Of a stretch of 34,394 nucleotides of DNA, positions 33,804 through 34,394 are shown piece after piece. The stretch's first letter is position 1. Each line of letters opens with the position of its first letter. The notes beneath the pieces were generated by a model. It ran no database searches. It was given only the letters and a program-made list of their open reading frames with translations, and had not been told where the DNA came from. This DNA is from an uncultured Clostridia bacterium (lineage in GTDB: Bacteria > Bacillota > Clostridia > Christensenellales > UBA1242): NCBI GenBank assembly GCA_944377435.1, contig CALWEY010000014.1:1-34394 (forward strand). Direction: 5' to 3'. A program made the translations under genes and the position numbers.

Positions 33804-34394
33804 TTATAATTCTATAGATTTAAAAGTTTCACTTTTTGCTAAATTTGTATTTTGTTCTAATATATCTTTAATTTTACTTATAGCAATTTTTTTGTCAGCT
33901 TTTAGTTTGGTTTCGTGGTATTTTAACTCTTTTGGCATCATTGCTCTTTTATACTTTAATTCCGATATCTTGTTTTTTGATTTTAATATAGAGGCTTTGA
34001 TGATACCTGCTTCTAATGTATTTTTTTTGTCTCTAAGATTGCTTTTTTTATTTTAATATTTTCTTTTTCGTCATGTATTTGGCTCTTTAAATCTGAATAA
34101 TTGTAGGCGAATGACTTTTTGTTTTGTTCTACATTTTTATCTAGTTGACCAACCTCAGCATAAATTTCTTTTATTTTTGGAAGAACTTCACAAAATTCTT
34201 TATATTTTGTTGGATATTTTATCCCATCAGCTTCTGGTGGAATTAATTGTGAGCCTATGCAACGAGACTTTAAAGCTATATATTTACATTTGTTTTTTAA
34301 ATTTATATAGTTTTTTTCTCCTATTATACTTTTATAGTCTATATTCAATTCATTTATTTTTTTTCCGTCTAATAGGTCTTTTAAAGTTGTTTTT
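33804..34394 (-). pseudogene. Coiled-coil protein, frameshifted, 5' end beyond the window
   Basis: On the minus strand the frame is open from the right edge, reading DLLDGKKINELNIDYKSIIG and on through a Lys/Glu-rich helical region, until TAG at 34013. Just before that is a run of eight A (34021-34028). If one A is added there, reading continues NTLEAGIIKASILKSKNKIS and ends at TAA 33804-33806 as KSETFKSIEL. So the full C terminus is about 70 residues longer than the present frame allows. An indel in the homopolymer (mutation, phase variation or sequencing error) is likely. PKIKEIYAEVGQLDKNVEQN and what follows look like a long coiled coil. No family is recognised. A start at TTG 34348 is possible, but upstream codons are also open. 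Confidence 0.65.

Noticed and set aside
1..34394. CRISPR arrays, transposases, integrases, tRNA or rRNA genes
   Set aside because: No spaced repeat series, no terminal inverted repeats with a transposase, and no tRNA or rRNA signatures were found on either strand.

Overview
The window looks like a chromosomal segment of a low-GC, endospore-forming Clostridia-type Firmicute. The evidence is: very AT-rich DNA; a large SRP RNA with an Alu domain; the spoIIGA-sigE-sigG block directly after ftsAZ; the L21-Prp-L27 operon, whose L27 carries a cleavable N-terminal extension; and a MurE with the DNPR motif of meso-diaminopimelate-adding enzymes. I cannot name genus or species. An uncultured gut-type clostridial lineage is a guess. 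TAA, TGA and TAG all end intact genes, so the standard bacterial code applies.

Layout. (1) 1-4.4 kb: most of an SRP RNA on the minus strand, then a plus-strand run encoding a HEPN-like/CBS protein, a SAM methyltransferase, an RluA-type pseudouridine synthase and oligoendopeptidase F. (2) 4.4-6.7 kb: a Cys-rich and an Asn-rich small protein on the minus strand, divergent from a small Lys/Glu-rich protein and a subtilisin-family protease. (3) 6.7-12.5 kb: murG (minus), then a type II topoisomerase subunit B/subunit A pair. (4) 12.6-13.6 kb: a compact divergent XRE repressor/SLOG (YpsA-like) module with two 25-bp direct repeats over both promoters. (5) 13.6-26.0 kb: a uridine-kinase-like gene (minus), then the cell-wall and division cluster murE-mraY-murD-ftsW, a terminator, a broken GNAT gene and a membrane acyltransferase, then murA-divIB-ftsA-ftsZ. 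(6) 26.1-29.3 kb: a GNAT gene (minus), then spoIIGA-sigE and sigG. (7) 29.3-30.4 kb: rplU-prp-rpmA. (8) 30.4-32.7 kb: an accessory cassette of a HEXXH/NEXXTD protein, a GtrA-like membrane protein and a small exported protein. (9) 32.7-34.4 kb: ldh, then a frameshifted coiled-coil gene on the minus strand running off the right edge.

How the genes fit together. MurA, MurE, MurD, MraY and MurG make and lipid-link the peptidoglycan precursor. FtsW, DivIB, FtsA and FtsZ use it at the septum. SpoIIGA activates pro-SigE in the mother cell, and SigG runs the late forespore programme behind what looks like a SigF-type promoter. Prp trims the L27 extension before ribosome assembly.

Most worth a second look: the XRE/SLOG module with operator-like repeats five helical turns apart; a 32-nt RNA hairpin that buries the Shine-Dalgarno of the Cys-rich gene and is complete only if transcribed from the minus strand (G-U pairs); the HEPN-CBS fusion; the metallopeptidase-like/GtrA/exported-protein cassette; an apparent GyrA-box loss in the topoisomerase A subunit; and a terminator-like hairpin astride the predicted ldh start site. 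No CRISPR array, tRNA, rRNA, transposase or integrase was seen.
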